Assembly: GCA_016716715.1 (NCBI GenBank)
Contig: JADJVE010000002.1
Coordinates: forward strand, 459,430-523,429
From: Acidobacteriota bacterium
GTDB lineage: Bacteria; Acidobacteriota; Thermoanaerobaculia; UBA5066
Direction: 5' to 3'
Length of the DNA: 64,000 nucleotides
Below, piece by piece: positions 28,713 through 36,441 of this stretch. Made by a program: the position numbers and the translations under genes. The notes beneath the pieces were generated by a model that was given only the letters and a program-made list of their open reading frames with translations, was not told where the DNA came from and did not search any database. Within the stretch, counting starts at the first letter, position 1. Every line of letters starts with the position of its first letter.

Positions 28713-29084
28713 TCAGCGGCGGCGCGCGGACGCCGCGAAGACCGTGACCTCGCGCCGCGCGGCGAGCGTCGCTTCCCCGCTCCGCACGCGGCCCGTGGAG
28801 ACGACGCGCAGGCGGCCGTCCGGCAGCTCCTCCGTCGCGACCGCGATCTCCCCGCGCTCGACGCGCAGCGTCGCGGACGGCAGGCCGCCGCGGGCGAGGA
28901 GCGCCCCCCGCGCCCAGTCCGTTCCCGAGCGCGCGAGCTCCGCGGCGTAGGCGGCGTTCGCGCGGCGGCGCGACGAGGAGAGGTCCGTGACGAGGACGGT
29001 CGCGAGGACGCCGAGAACGAGCCCGAAAATCGTCAGGATGCCGAGGACGAGGAGGAGGGAGCTCCCCCGCGCGCGCCGCCTCAC
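28713..29084 (-). CDS. PilX/GspK-like minor pilin-type membrane protein
   Basis: 123 residues. GTG 29084 overlaps the stop of the previous gene (GTGA). A basic N-terminus (RRRARGSS) leads into a 25-residue hydrophobic helix (LLLVLGILTIFGLVLG), then the NAAYAAELARSG segment typical of PilX/GspK proteins (their A...EA.SG helix). The rest is a short beta-rich domain. These proteins prime or cap type IV pilus or type II secretion pseudopili. The ATG at 29111 is also possible. Confidence 0.65.
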   Translation of the reverse strand: MRRRARGSSLLLVLGILTIFGLVLGVLATVLVTDLSSSRRRANAAYAAELARSGTDWARGALLARGGLPSATLRVERGEIAVATEELPDGRLRVVSTGRVRSGEATLAARREVTVFAASARRR

Positions 29085-29572
29085 CGCGCGCTCTCCGTCG
29101 GGCGCCCGCATGCGACCGCGACGAGCTCCGGGCCGGAGCCGTCGTCCCACGCAAGGAGAAGCCGCCCGTTCTCGAGCTCGTCCGGCTCCAGCGCGAGCGT
29201 CCCGGGCAGGTCCCACGTCGTCGTCGCGCGGACGACTTCGCCGTCGGGCTTCCTGCGCTCGGTCGAGCGCTCGGCCCGGCCGTTCCCGAACGTCCACATC
29301 ACGTCCGGATCCTCGTCGCGGTCCGGCGGGAAGTGCAGGCGAAACGCCGCGGCCGGGAACGGCGGCGAGACGAGCGCGCCCGAGGAGCGCCCCGCGTCGC
29401 CGCCGAGCCGCTCGACGAGGAGCGGCCACGTGTCGATGCCGAGGCTGCGCGCGTTCAGCCCCGCCTGCTGCCGGAGCAGGCCCAGCGCGACCGGCAGGAG
29501 CGCGAAGAGGAGGACGAGGCCGATCATGACGACGACGCACATCTCGACGAGGGAGAAGCCGCGGCGCGTCAC
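29081..29572 (-). CDS. minor pilin/pseudopilin with class III signal
   Basis: 163 residues, GTG start overlapping the preceding stop (GTGA). The prepilin peptidase site is textbook: TRRG then FSLVEM, with Glu at +5 after cleavage, followed by a hydrophobic helix (VVVMIGLVLLFALLPVALGLL). A globular domain of about 110 residues follows. It would be an inner-membrane minor pilin of a type IV pilus or type II secretion system. Its core machinery is not in this window. Confidence 0.8.
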   Translation of the reverse strand: MTRRGFSLVEMCVVVMIGLVLLFALLPVALGLLRQQAGLNARSLGIDTWPLLVERLGGDAGRSSGALVSPPFPAAAFRLHFPPDRDEDPDVMWTFGNGRAERSTERRKPDGEVVRATTTWDLPGTLALEPDELENGRLLLAWDDGSGPELVAVACGRPTESAR

Positions 29573-29979
29573 GGCGGCGCGCTCGGCGGGGAGACCCCCC
29601 GGAAAACGAAGCCTTCCTCGACGAGGCGTTTCTTCGCTCCCGCGCCCCAGCCGATGTCGAGCGTCACGCGGTAGAGGCCGTCCACGTCCGTCTGCCGGAC
29701 GCCGAGGACGGGCCCGCGCGCGTCCAGCGCGTCCACGAAGACGCCCGGCCCGACGAACGTGCGCTTGTCCTTCGGGAAGAGGTCGTGCTTGAACGCCGTG
29801 CGGAGGTACACCCACTCGCTCGCGAGCGCGCGGACGGCCCGGTCCCGGTCGCGTCGATCCGCCTCCAGCGCGCGCCGCCGCGCGAGGAAGCTCGCGCCGA
29901 GCGTCAGGACGATTCCGAGGATCGCGAGCGAGACGAGCGCCTCGAGGAGAAACACTCCGCGGGAGCGCGGCGCCGCCAC
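29569..29979 (-). CDS. minor pilin/pseudopilin (GspI/PilV-like)
   Basis: 136 residues, GTG start 8 bp after the lipoprotein gene. The class III leader is SRG then VFLLEALVSLAILGIVLTLG, with the conserved Glu at +5. A Val replaces the usual Phe at +1, which prepilin peptidase tolerates but which is less common. The globular part ends in a Pro-rich tail (VSPPSAPP). Its stop overlaps the next pilin start, so the three pilin genes are translationally coupled. Confidence 0.78.
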   Translation of the reverse strand: MAAPRSRGVFLLEALVSLAILGIVLTLGASFLARRRALEADRRDRDRAVRALASEWVYLRTAFKHDLFPKDKRTFVGPGVFVDALDARGPVLGVRQTDVDGLYRVTLDIGWGAGAKKRLVEEGFVFRGVSPPSAPP

Positions 29980-29987
29980 GGCCGGCC

Positions 29988-30602
29988 TCAGCGCAGGGAC
30001 GAGGCGAGCTTCTTGGCGGCCCGGTCCGCCGCGTCGCCCGCGGCCTGACCCTCGGCCTCGGTGTTCGAGGCGCTGACCTCGGCGCTCCCGTTGCGTCCCG
30101 TGACGTCGATCGTCTTCACGGCGGTGCCGGCCTCGCCCACGAGCGTCAGGACGACCGTGCATTCCGCGTCGTACGTGACGACGACGGTCTCGGTGCGCAC
30201 GGGCACGCCGCCGGGGGTCTGCTGCCGGTCGTAGACGCGGCCCTCGTGCCGCTGGATGGAGCACGGCGACATCAGGGCGCCGATGTAGACGTCGCCCGGG
30301 TATTCCCTTCGGAAGGCGGCCGACGTCTCGCCGGCGGCGGCGACGTCCGCGAGGTGGGCGCCGGAGAGGCGCGCGTCCACGACGGCGCCGAGCCCGCGGT
30401 CGCTCGCAGCCGACAACAGCCGCGGGACGAAGCGCTCGATCTCCGGTCCCGGGCCCCTGGCCTCCACGAGAACGATGCGCTTTTTCGCGGCGCCGGCGGC
30501 CGGGGCCGGCGCGGACGGGCCGGAGGCGCAGGCGGAAAGAACCGAGGCGGCGGTCAGGGCCAGGACGGCACATGCGGCTCGGGCGGCGCTTGGGCGCTTC
30601 AT
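29988..30602 (-). CDS. lipoprotein of unknown function in the pilin/VWA operon
   Basis: 204 residues, ATG 30602 overlapping the VWA gene stop (ATGA). The signal peptide ends in a lipobox (VLSACAS), so it is lipid-anchored. The body has alternating strands (RIVLVEARGPGPEIERFVPRLL, then a TYDAECTVVLTLVGEAG region) and an Ala/Lys-rich helix at the end. I do not recognise a family. Its position between the VWA protein and the pilins suggests a pilus accessory lipoprotein. Confidence 0.7.
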   Translation of the reverse strand: MKRPSAARAACAVLALTAASVLSACASGPSAPAPAAGAAKKRIVLVEARGPGPEIERFVPRLLSAASDRGLGAVVDARLSGAHLADVAAAGETSAAFRREYPGDVYIGALMSPCSIQRHEGRVYDRQQTPGGVPVRTETVVVTYDAECTVVLTLVGEAGTAVKTIDVTGRNGSAEVSASNTEAEGQAAGDAADRAAKKLASSLR

Positions 30603-31618
30603 GGCAGCGCAGTGTACGCCCGTGCGACGACGTCTCCGCGGCGCTGGGCGAGGGACACGTCGAGCGTGCGCGGCGCGGCGTCGGGCGCGATGCACACGAG
30701 GACCCAGCGGCCCGCGAGGGCGCGCGCGACGCGCTCCACGGCCTGGCCCGCGAACAGGTTCGTCTTCGCGTACGTCCCGCCCGTCGCCTGGGAGGCAACC
30801 TGGAGCGTGGTCTCGAGCGTGTGCCAGTCCGAATCCGACGTGTCGAGCATGAAGACGTTCGCCCGCGCGCGCATGAGCGCGCCGAGCGCACGGTCGTAGA
30901 GGATCCCCTCGATCGGCGCGCGGTTCGCGAAGAAGCCCCAGCCCGCGAAGACGACGGCCTTCGCGCCCGGGATCGGGGCAAGGGCCGTGGCGACGAGCTC
31001 CAGCGCGCGCTCGACGTGCGCGGCCTTGCGCGCCTCGGCGAAGTCGAGGTTCGCCGCGAGAGACGGATACGGAGAGATTTTCACGTCGCGGTCGCGGCTC
31101 GAGCCGAGGCCGAGCCGGAACGCCTCGTCGAGGACGGCCCGGTCGTTCGTGAAGTCCGTGAGGACCGTCAGGTGCGAGAAGAAGCCCACCACCGCGACAC
31201 GGTCCGTCGGCTGCAGGCGGTCGAGGAGGCGATGGAGCTCCTGCCTCACGCGCATGAGGCCCTTCGTGCGCTGCCGGCCGAGGTCGCCCTCCACGAAGAG
31301 AACGATGAGCCGGCCGGGCGGATAGGGAGCCGGCGGGGGCGCGGACACGCCGCCCTCCGCCGGGGGCATGACGACCGGGCCCTCCGGCGCGCCGGCCGCC
31401 ACGAACTCGACGGACTCGACCTCGAGAGGCTTGCCGTCCGCCATGACGCGGAAGTCCGACGCCACGAGATCCGTGATCGGGTCGCCCCTCTTGTCCGTGA
31501 CGTACGCGTCGACGACGAGCCTCACGACCTGCTCGGTCCTCACGATGCGCGCGGCGGGTTTCTCCTCGTCCGCGGCGGCCGCGAGCGCAAGAAGGCAGAG
31601 GACGGCGGCGCGGCGCAC
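30599..31618 (-). CDS. VWFA-related acidobacterial-domain protein, secreted
   Basis: 339 residues, GTG 31618. A signal peptide (about 1-16) is followed by the family hallmark DAYVTDKRGDPITDL and a DFRV..DGKPLEV strand pair. A von Willebrand A-like fold then follows (RLIVLFVEGDLG, TDRVAVVGFF, AKAVVFAGWGFF). The metal-binding DxSxS of a classic MIDAS is not present at the first strand; the equivalent reads VEGDLGRQR, so metal binding is doubtful. The family is almost confined to Acidobacteriota. It heads an operon with a lipoprotein and three minor pilins. Confidence 0.82.
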   Translation of the reverse strand: MRRAAVLCLLALAAAADEEKPAARIVRTEQVVRLVVDAYVTDKRGDPITDLVASDFRVMADGKPLEVESVEFVAAGAPEGPVVMPPAEGGVSAPPPAPYPPGRLIVLFVEGDLGRQRTKGLMRVRQELHRLLDRLQPTDRVAVVGFFSHLTVLTDFTNDRAVLDEAFRLGLGSSRDRDVKISPYPSLAANLDFAEARKAAHVERALELVATALAPIPGAKAVVFAGWGFFANRAPIEGILYDRALGALMRARANVFMLDTSDSDWHTLETTLQVASQATGGTYAKTNLFAGQAVERVARALAGRWVLVCIAPDAAPRTLDVSLAQRRGDVVARAYTALP

Positions 31619-31648
31619 GGTCGGATTCTCCTCCCGTATGCTTCCGCC

Positions 31649-32665
31649 GTGAACGACCTCGTCGACGTCCTCGTGGTCGGCGCCGGGCCGGTGGGCCTCG
31701 CGTGCGCGCTCGAGGCGGCCCGCGCCGGCCTCACGCACGTGGTCCTCGAGAAGGGCGCGCTGCTCAACACGCTCGTGAGCTGGCCCACCCACGTCGTCTT
31801 CTTCTCGACGCCCGAGCTCCTCGAGATCGGCGGCCACCCGTTCGTCTCGGCGGGGCCGAAGCCCACGCGCCGGGAGGGCCTCGACTACTACCGCAAGGTG
31901 GCCGAGCGCGAACGGCTCGACGTGCGCCTCCACACCCCCGTCGTCTCCCTCACTCGAGAGGACGGCGTCTTCGCCGCCGCCACGCCGAAGGGGACCTTCA
32001 CGGCGCACGCGGCCGTCATCGCGACCGGGTTCTTCGACACGCCGAATCCTCTCGGCGTCCCCGGCGAGGATCTCCCGAAGGTCTCGCACTACTACCGCGA
32101 GCCGTACGCGCACGCCCGGGCGGACGTCCTCGTCGTGGGCGGCAAGAACTCGGCCGTGGAGGCCGCGCTCGACCTCCACCGGCACGGCGCCCGCGTGACG
32201 ATGGCGATCCGGGGCGCGGCGTTCGGCCCGAGCGTCAAGTACTGGCTGAGGCCGGACGTCGAGAACCGCGTGCGCGAGGGCTCGATCCGCGCGTTCTTCG
32301 ACACGACGGTCGCGCGGATCGACGAGGGCTCGGTCACGCTCCGCGTCCGCGAAGGAACGGCGGAAATCCCGAACGACTTCGTCTACGCGCTGACCGGCTA
32401 CCGCCCCGACTTCCCGTTCCTCACCGCCTCGGGGATCGGGATCACGGAGGACCTCGAGGTCGTCCACGACGCCGAAACGATGGAGACGGACGTGCCCGGC
32501 CTCTACGTCGCGGGCGTCGTCGCGGCCGGCCGGCACACCGGCCGGCTCTTCATCGAGAACGGCCGCGCCCACGCCGCGCGGATCGTGGGCCACGTCCTCG
32601 CGCGGCGCGGCGCGCCGGGGAGGCCCGAGGTCCCGGCGATCCGCCGCTTCCAGGACGGGGACTGA
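31649..32665 (+). CDS. YpdA-like FAD/NAD(P) disulfide reductase
   Basis: 338 residues, GTG 31649. FAD motif VVGAGPVGLACALEA near the N-terminus, the YpdA-typical SWPTHVVFFSTPELLEIGG segment, and an NAD(P) motif VVGGKNSAVEAA in the middle. In Firmicutes YpdA reduces bacillithiol disulfide. Here it may act on bacillithiol or another low-molecular-weight thiol; no bacillithiol synthesis genes are nearby. It is divergent from the VWA gene over 30 bp. Confidence 0.85.
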   Translation: MNDLVDVLVVGAGPVGLACALEAARAGLTHVVLEKGALLNTLVSWPTHVVFFSTPELLEIGGHPFVSAGPKPTRREGLDYYRKVAERERLDVRLHTPVVSLTREDGVFAAATPKGTFTAHAAVIATGFFDTPNPLGVPGEDLPKVSHYYREPYAHARADVLVVGGKNSAVEAALDLHRHGARVTMAIRGAAFGPSVKYWLRPDVENRVREGSIRAFFDTTVARIDEGSVTLRVREGTAEIPNDFVYALTGYRPDFPFLTASGIGITEDLEVVHDAETMETDVPGLYVAGVVAAGRHTGRLFIENGRAHAARIVGHVLARRGAPGRPEVPAIRRFQDGD

Positions 32666-32667
32666 CG

Positions 32668-33330
32668 ATGGCGGGCGGTCGCGTCGGGACCGTTCTCGTC
32701 CTCGCGGCGGCCGTCGCCGCGGCCGTCCTCGTCGCGCCGGCCGTGAAGCGGACGATCGCCCTCGGCGACCGCGCGAAGGGCGCGCCGGTCTCGCTCCTCG
32801 CGGGCCACGGCTTCACACTCGAACTGCCGAAGGGCCGCTGGTACGAAGCGCGTGTCCCGCGATTCGAGCTCACGGACGGCGGAGACCCGACGGACCCGAA
32901 CCGCCCGGCGCTCGAGCACCGGCTCCTGCGCGCGGGCGAGCCGGCTCAGCTCGCCGTCATCTCGTGGCGGCTCGGGGGCGACGGCAGCCTCGACCTCGAC
33001 GACGCCGCGGCGCTCGTTTCGGAGGGATCGGCGCGACGCCTCGAGAAGTGGAAGCTCATCGGCGTCGCTCCGCTGCCCGGACGGGGCGCGACGCGCGTTC
33101 TCCACGCGACGGCTCTGCTCGAGGGCCGGGACGTCGAGCTGCTCTGGGGTCTCTATCCCTCCGGCCCGACCGTGTACGGCGTGCTCGTCGCCGTGGAGCC
33201 GGCCGCCTTCGCGAGGCTGCGCGGCGAGATGGAGGGCATCCTCGCATCCGTCCGCGCGTTCGACACGGGCGCATCGGGGAACGGGTCGACCTTGTTCTCG
33301 ACCGGCGGAAGCGTCTTCAGGAAGTCGTAG
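32668..33330 (+). CDS. unknown protein with N-terminal membrane helix
   Basis: 220 residues, ATG two bases after the YpdA stop. N-terminal helix (about 8-26), then a beta-rich extracytoplasmic domain (FTLELPKGRWYEARVPRFEL, a strand set ending GEMEGILASVRAF). I know no family. The last 20 or so residues are low-complexity and lie opposite the 3' end of the cytochrome gene: the two coding frames overlap tail-to-tail over 33153-33330. One of the two proteins is probably longer here than in relatives. Confidence 0.6.
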   Translation: MAGGRVGTVLVLAAAVAAAVLVAPAVKRTIALGDRAKGAPVSLLAGHGFTLELPKGRWYEARVPRFELTDGGDPTDPNRPALEHRLLRAGEPAQLAVISWRLGGDGSLDLDDAAALVSEGSARRLEKWKLIGVAPLPGRGATRVLHATALLEGRDVELLWGLYPSGPTVYGVLVAVEPAAFARLRGEMEGILASVRAFDTGASGNGSTLFSTGGSVFRKS

Positions 33331-34259
33331 ATCGCGCCGAGGTCCTCGTCCGTCATTCCGGAGAGCGCGAGCCACGGCATCAGCGTGTTGCGACCCCTCG
33401 ACGCGACCGGCGCCGCGTCGCCCGTCAGGCCCGCGAAGGACCGGAAGCGCCCGATGAACTCCTCCTTCGTCGCGCGGCCGAGGTACGCGTCCTTGTGCGG
33501 CGTGAGGTTCGGCGTCACGTTGCGGCCCCACGGGCCCTTGAACATCCTTCCCCCGGTGTACTCGCGCCCGGGGATGGGCGCGCCCGGCCGCGACTCGGGC
33601 GTATGGCAGCCCACGCAGCCCCCGATCACGGTGAGGTACTTCCCGTATCCAAGGTGGTCCGCCTTCGGGTCCGGCGTGGCGATCGGTCCGGTCACGGGCC
33701 TGGGCGCGCTCTTCACGAGGAGGTTCACCGGGAAGTCGATCTTCTTCGCCGGCACCGCGTTTCGGATCGGGCGGAGCGCCCTGAGGTACAGGACGATCGC
33801 GCGCGCGTCCTCGTCGCTCATCTCGTGGTACGCCGGGTACGGCATCATCGGGAAGAGCGTGTTGCCGTCGCGGTCGACGCCCTCGCGGATCGCACGCAGG
33901 ATCTCGCCGTCCGTCCACTTTCCGAGCCCGGTCTCCGGATCGGGCGTGATGTTGCGGGCGTAGAGGACGCCGGGGATCCCAAACTCCTTCGTGAACGCGA
34001 ATCCGCCCTTCCCCTCGGTGCCCGGGATGCGCGGCAGCCCGAACCGGTCGAACTTCGCATCGGAGTGGCACAGGAGGCAGTCCACGACGTGCATCGCGAG
34101 GTACTCGCCGCGCGCGAGGCGAGCGGGCGTCGCCTCGATCTTCTCGGGCGACGCGGGCCGCTGTGCGGGCTTCTTCGCGGCGAGATAGGCGATCCCGGCT
34201 CCCGCGAGGACGGCGAGGACGCTCACGACGAGAACGAGTCCCTTTATCAAACGCTTCAT
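33153..34259 (-). CDS. membrane-anchored diheme c-type cytochrome
   Basis: 368 residues, ATG 34259. N-terminal membrane helix (about 5-27). Two heme-binding sites CLLCH (about residue 62) and CVGCH (about residue 223) define two cytochrome c domains, with distal Met candidates in PMMPYP and TLMPWL. The layout matches cytochromes of alcohol and aldehyde dehydrogenase type or cbb3-related electron carriers, but no dehydrogenase partner is adjacent. The natural domain ends near TLPPVENKVDPFP. The following 50 residues overlap the convergent gene antisense and are probably not conserved. Confidence 0.85.
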   Translation of the reverse strand: MKRLIKGLVLVVSVLAVLAGAGIAYLAAKKPAQRPASPEKIEATPARLARGEYLAMHVVDCLLCHSDAKFDRFGLPRIPGTEGKGGFAFTKEFGIPGVLYARNITPDPETGLGKWTDGEILRAIREGVDRDGNTLFPMMPYPAYHEMSDEDARAIVLYLRALRPIRNAVPAKKIDFPVNLLVKSAPRPVTGPIATPDPKADHLGYGKYLTVIGGCVGCHTPESRPGAPIPGREYTGGRMFKGPWGRNVTPNLTPHKDAYLGRATKEEFIGRFRSFAGLTGDAAPVASRGRNTLMPWLALSGMTDEDLGAIYDFLKTLPPVENKVDPFPDAPVSNARTDARMPSISPRSLAKAAGSTATSTPYTVGPEG

Positions 34260-34318
34260 TGGCGAAGGATACGCCGACCCGGCTGCAATTTCGCCACGCG
34301 CCGCGCCAACGCGCCGCG

Positions 34319-35689
34319 TCAGCGCCCGAGCGGCAGGCGCAGGAAGACGAGGTCCTCGAGCGTCCCGGCTGGCGGCATCGAGCCGCCTTCGCCGACGGCG
34401 TCGACCTGGCTGTTGGCGACGTAAACGTAGTCGTCGCCGGCCACAGTCCCGCCCACGGGCACCCGGTACGCAGGGTGGGCGCAGTCGAGGATCTCCATCC
34501 CCGAGAACGAATTCCCGTCGGGCTCGAGCGTCCAGCGGCCCACGCGCCCCACGCTCACCGTGCCCGCGACTCCGACGAGCGCGTTGCGGTGGAAGACGAG
34601 CCCGTCGAGACCGGCCGGCCACGGGCCCGGCGGCTGGTCGAGGAGCGTCGAAGCGCCCGTCGCGGTGTCGAGGAGGTAGACGCCGCGCGCGAGGTCGGCG
34701 ACCCACACGCGCGTGCCGTCGGACGAAAACGCGATGGACTTGGGCGCGACGAACGCGCCGGCCGCCGCCGCGACCGCGAGCTCCTCCGCGCCCGCGCGCA
34801 GGACGTGGACTTCTCCCGACGCGGTGTCCGTGACCCAGACGTTTCCGGCCGCGTCCACCGCGAGCCCCCCGAACTGGTGCGGCGGCCTCGTCATGGGCGA
34901 CCACCGGCCGAGGATCGCCCCGGTCGCGAGATCGAACGCCACGAGCTGCGAGCGCCCGAAGTCCTCGGGACGGAACCCCTCCATCGCGGGGTCGACGGCC
35001 GTCACGGCCCAGAGGCGGCGGCGCCCGGCGTCGATCTTCACCGCGAGCACGGCGTCGAGGTCTCCGGGGCTCCCGCCCGCGAAGTCGGACATCGCGGCCG
35101 GCGCGCCGGCGGCGCCGGGCGTCACGCGCACGATCTTCCGCTTCCTCAGGCTCGCCACGTAGAAGACCTTTGTGGCGGCGTCCCACGCGAGGTCGCCGGG
35201 AACGAGATCGCGCGCGCCGAGCGTAAACGCGACCGCCGAGCGGTGCGTCTTCGGAGCCTGCGCGCGAATGACGGCCAGCGCGTCGTGGAAACGCGGGTCG
35301 GACGCGATGTCCTCGAACGACTTCGGAAGCGGAACGAGGCAGCTGTTCAGCCGCCACACCTGGTCCAGCCACTCCAGCGCGGCCGGTGCGTTGCCCGCGT
35401 GCGCCCAGGCCGTCGCGGCGAGGTAGGCCGCCGCGTCGTCCGAAGGGTTGAACGCGAACGCGCGCTGGAAGCCGTCGCCCGAGGTCTCCCACTGCCGGCG
35501 CCCGAAGTCGAGGTGCCCGCCCGCGTAACCGTTCGCGATCACGGCCGCCTTCTGCGCGCCGAGCTTCGGAACGGGCGGGGCCGCCGGCGTCGATGAAGTC
35601 GACGCGCCGCCGAGCGTGCAGCCCGCCGCCGCGAGCAGCAGCGCCGCGGCAGCCATCCGCCGCGCGCCCTCAGCCTTCGTCGCCGTCAT
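34319..35689 (-). CDS. lipoprotein with NHL/SMP-30-like propeller
   Basis: 456 residues from ATG 35689. ATG at 35698 and 35656 are alternatives; the last would remove the 20-bp overlap with the SRAP gene. Signal with lipobox LLAAAGC. A helical region (residues about 40-120, with a TPR-like AAAYLAATAWAHAGNAPAALEWL) precedes a six-bladed propeller-like domain (GGLAVDAAGNVWVTD, VWVADLARGVYLLD). It is probably surface-exposed. Binding or lactonase activity cannot be assigned. Confidence 0.7.
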   Translation of the reverse strand: MTATKAEGARRMAAAALLLAAAGCTLGGASTSSTPAAPPVPKLGAQKAAVIANGYAGGHLDFGRRQWETSGDGFQRAFAFNPSDDAAAYLAATAWAHAGNAPAALEWLDQVWRLNSCLVPLPKSFEDIASDPRFHDALAVIRAQAPKTHRSAVAFTLGARDLVPGDLAWDAATKVFYVASLRKRKIVRVTPGAAGAPAAMSDFAGGSPGDLDAVLAVKIDAGRRRLWAVTAVDPAMEGFRPEDFGRSQLVAFDLATGAILGRWSPMTRPPHQFGGLAVDAAGNVWVTDTASGEVHVLRAGAEELAVAAAAGAFVAPKSIAFSSDGTRVWVADLARGVYLLDTATGASTLLDQPPGPWPAGLDGLVFHRNALVGVAGTVSVGRVGRWTLEPDGNSFSGMEILDCAHPAYRVPVGGTVAGDDYVYVANSQVDAVGEGGSMPPAGTLEDLVFLRLPLGR

Positions 35690-36437
35690 CGCCGCCATTC
35701 TCCCAGAGGTCGCGCTGCGCGGCCGGCGCCCGCCCCTTCTTCGGCGGCGGCGGAGCCTCGGGCCCCGGCGCGTCGAGGACGGAAGGGTCGTCGTTCGCGG
35801 GCGCGTTGACGCGCCGCGACACGGCGAACGCCTCCATCTCTTCGGCTCCGAGGGGCGCGAAGAGCGGCGCGAGCGCCGCCGGGTCCTGCGCATCCGGGTC
35901 CAGCCACAGGTCCTCGCCCTCGGGCGTGAGGATGACGGGCATCCGGTCGTGCACGCCCTCGACGAGCTCGTTCGGCCGCGTCGTCAGGATCGCGAACGAC
36001 CTGAGCGGCGGGCCGCTCCGCGGCGTCCACGTGTCGAAGATCCCCGCGAACGCGAACGGGCGGCGCGACTTCAGGCGCAGCGCGAACGGCTCGCGGCCGC
36101 GGTCGCCCTTCTTCCACTCGAAGAACCCGTCCGCCGGGACGAGCGCGCGGCTCCGGCGGAGCGGTTCCCTGAACGTGGGCTTCGCCGCCGCCGTCTCGGC
36201 GCGGGCGTTGATCGGGCGGCCCGCATCCTCGGGGCTCGCCGCCCACGACGGGACGAGGCCCCAGCGCATCGGCTCGAGGATGCGCGCGCCCTTCGTCTTC
36301 GCGTCGAGGCGCACGACGGGCAGGTCCTGCCCAGGCGCCGCGTTCCAGCGCGGGATCAGCGGGACGCGCTCGCCGCTCACGCGGAAGCGCGACGCGAGGA
36401 CGTCGGCGGGCGTCACGAGCCAGTAGCGGCCGCACAC
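35670..36437 (-). CDS. SRAP (HMCES/YedK) abasic-site DNA-protein crosslinking protein
   Basis: 255 residues, GTG start encoding Met then Cys2, the residue that covalently traps abasic sites in single-stranded DNA. Other active-site motifs are all present: PRWNAAPGQ, MRWGLVPSW, NARAET, DGFFEWKK (catalytic Glu) and HDRMPVIL (His). The C-terminal 50 residues are a Pro/Lys-rich tail beyond the usual domain. It protects replication forks at abasic sites. The Fpg/Nei glycosylase gene, which deals with oxidised bases, lies 1.6 kb away across a kinase gene. Confidence 0.93.
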   Translation of the reverse strand: MCGRYWLVTPADVLASRFRVSGERVPLIPRWNAAPGQDLPVVRLDAKTKGARILEPMRWGLVPSWAASPEDAGRPINARAETAAAKPTFREPLRRSRALVPADGFFEWKKGDRGREPFALRLKSRRPFAFAGIFDTWTPRSGPPLRSFAILTTRPNELVEGVHDRMPVILTPEGEDLWLDPDAQDPAALAPLFAPLGAEEMEAFAVSRRVNAPANDDPSVLDAPGPEAPPPPKKGRAPAAQRDLWENGGDDGDEG

Positions 36438-36441
36438 GGCG

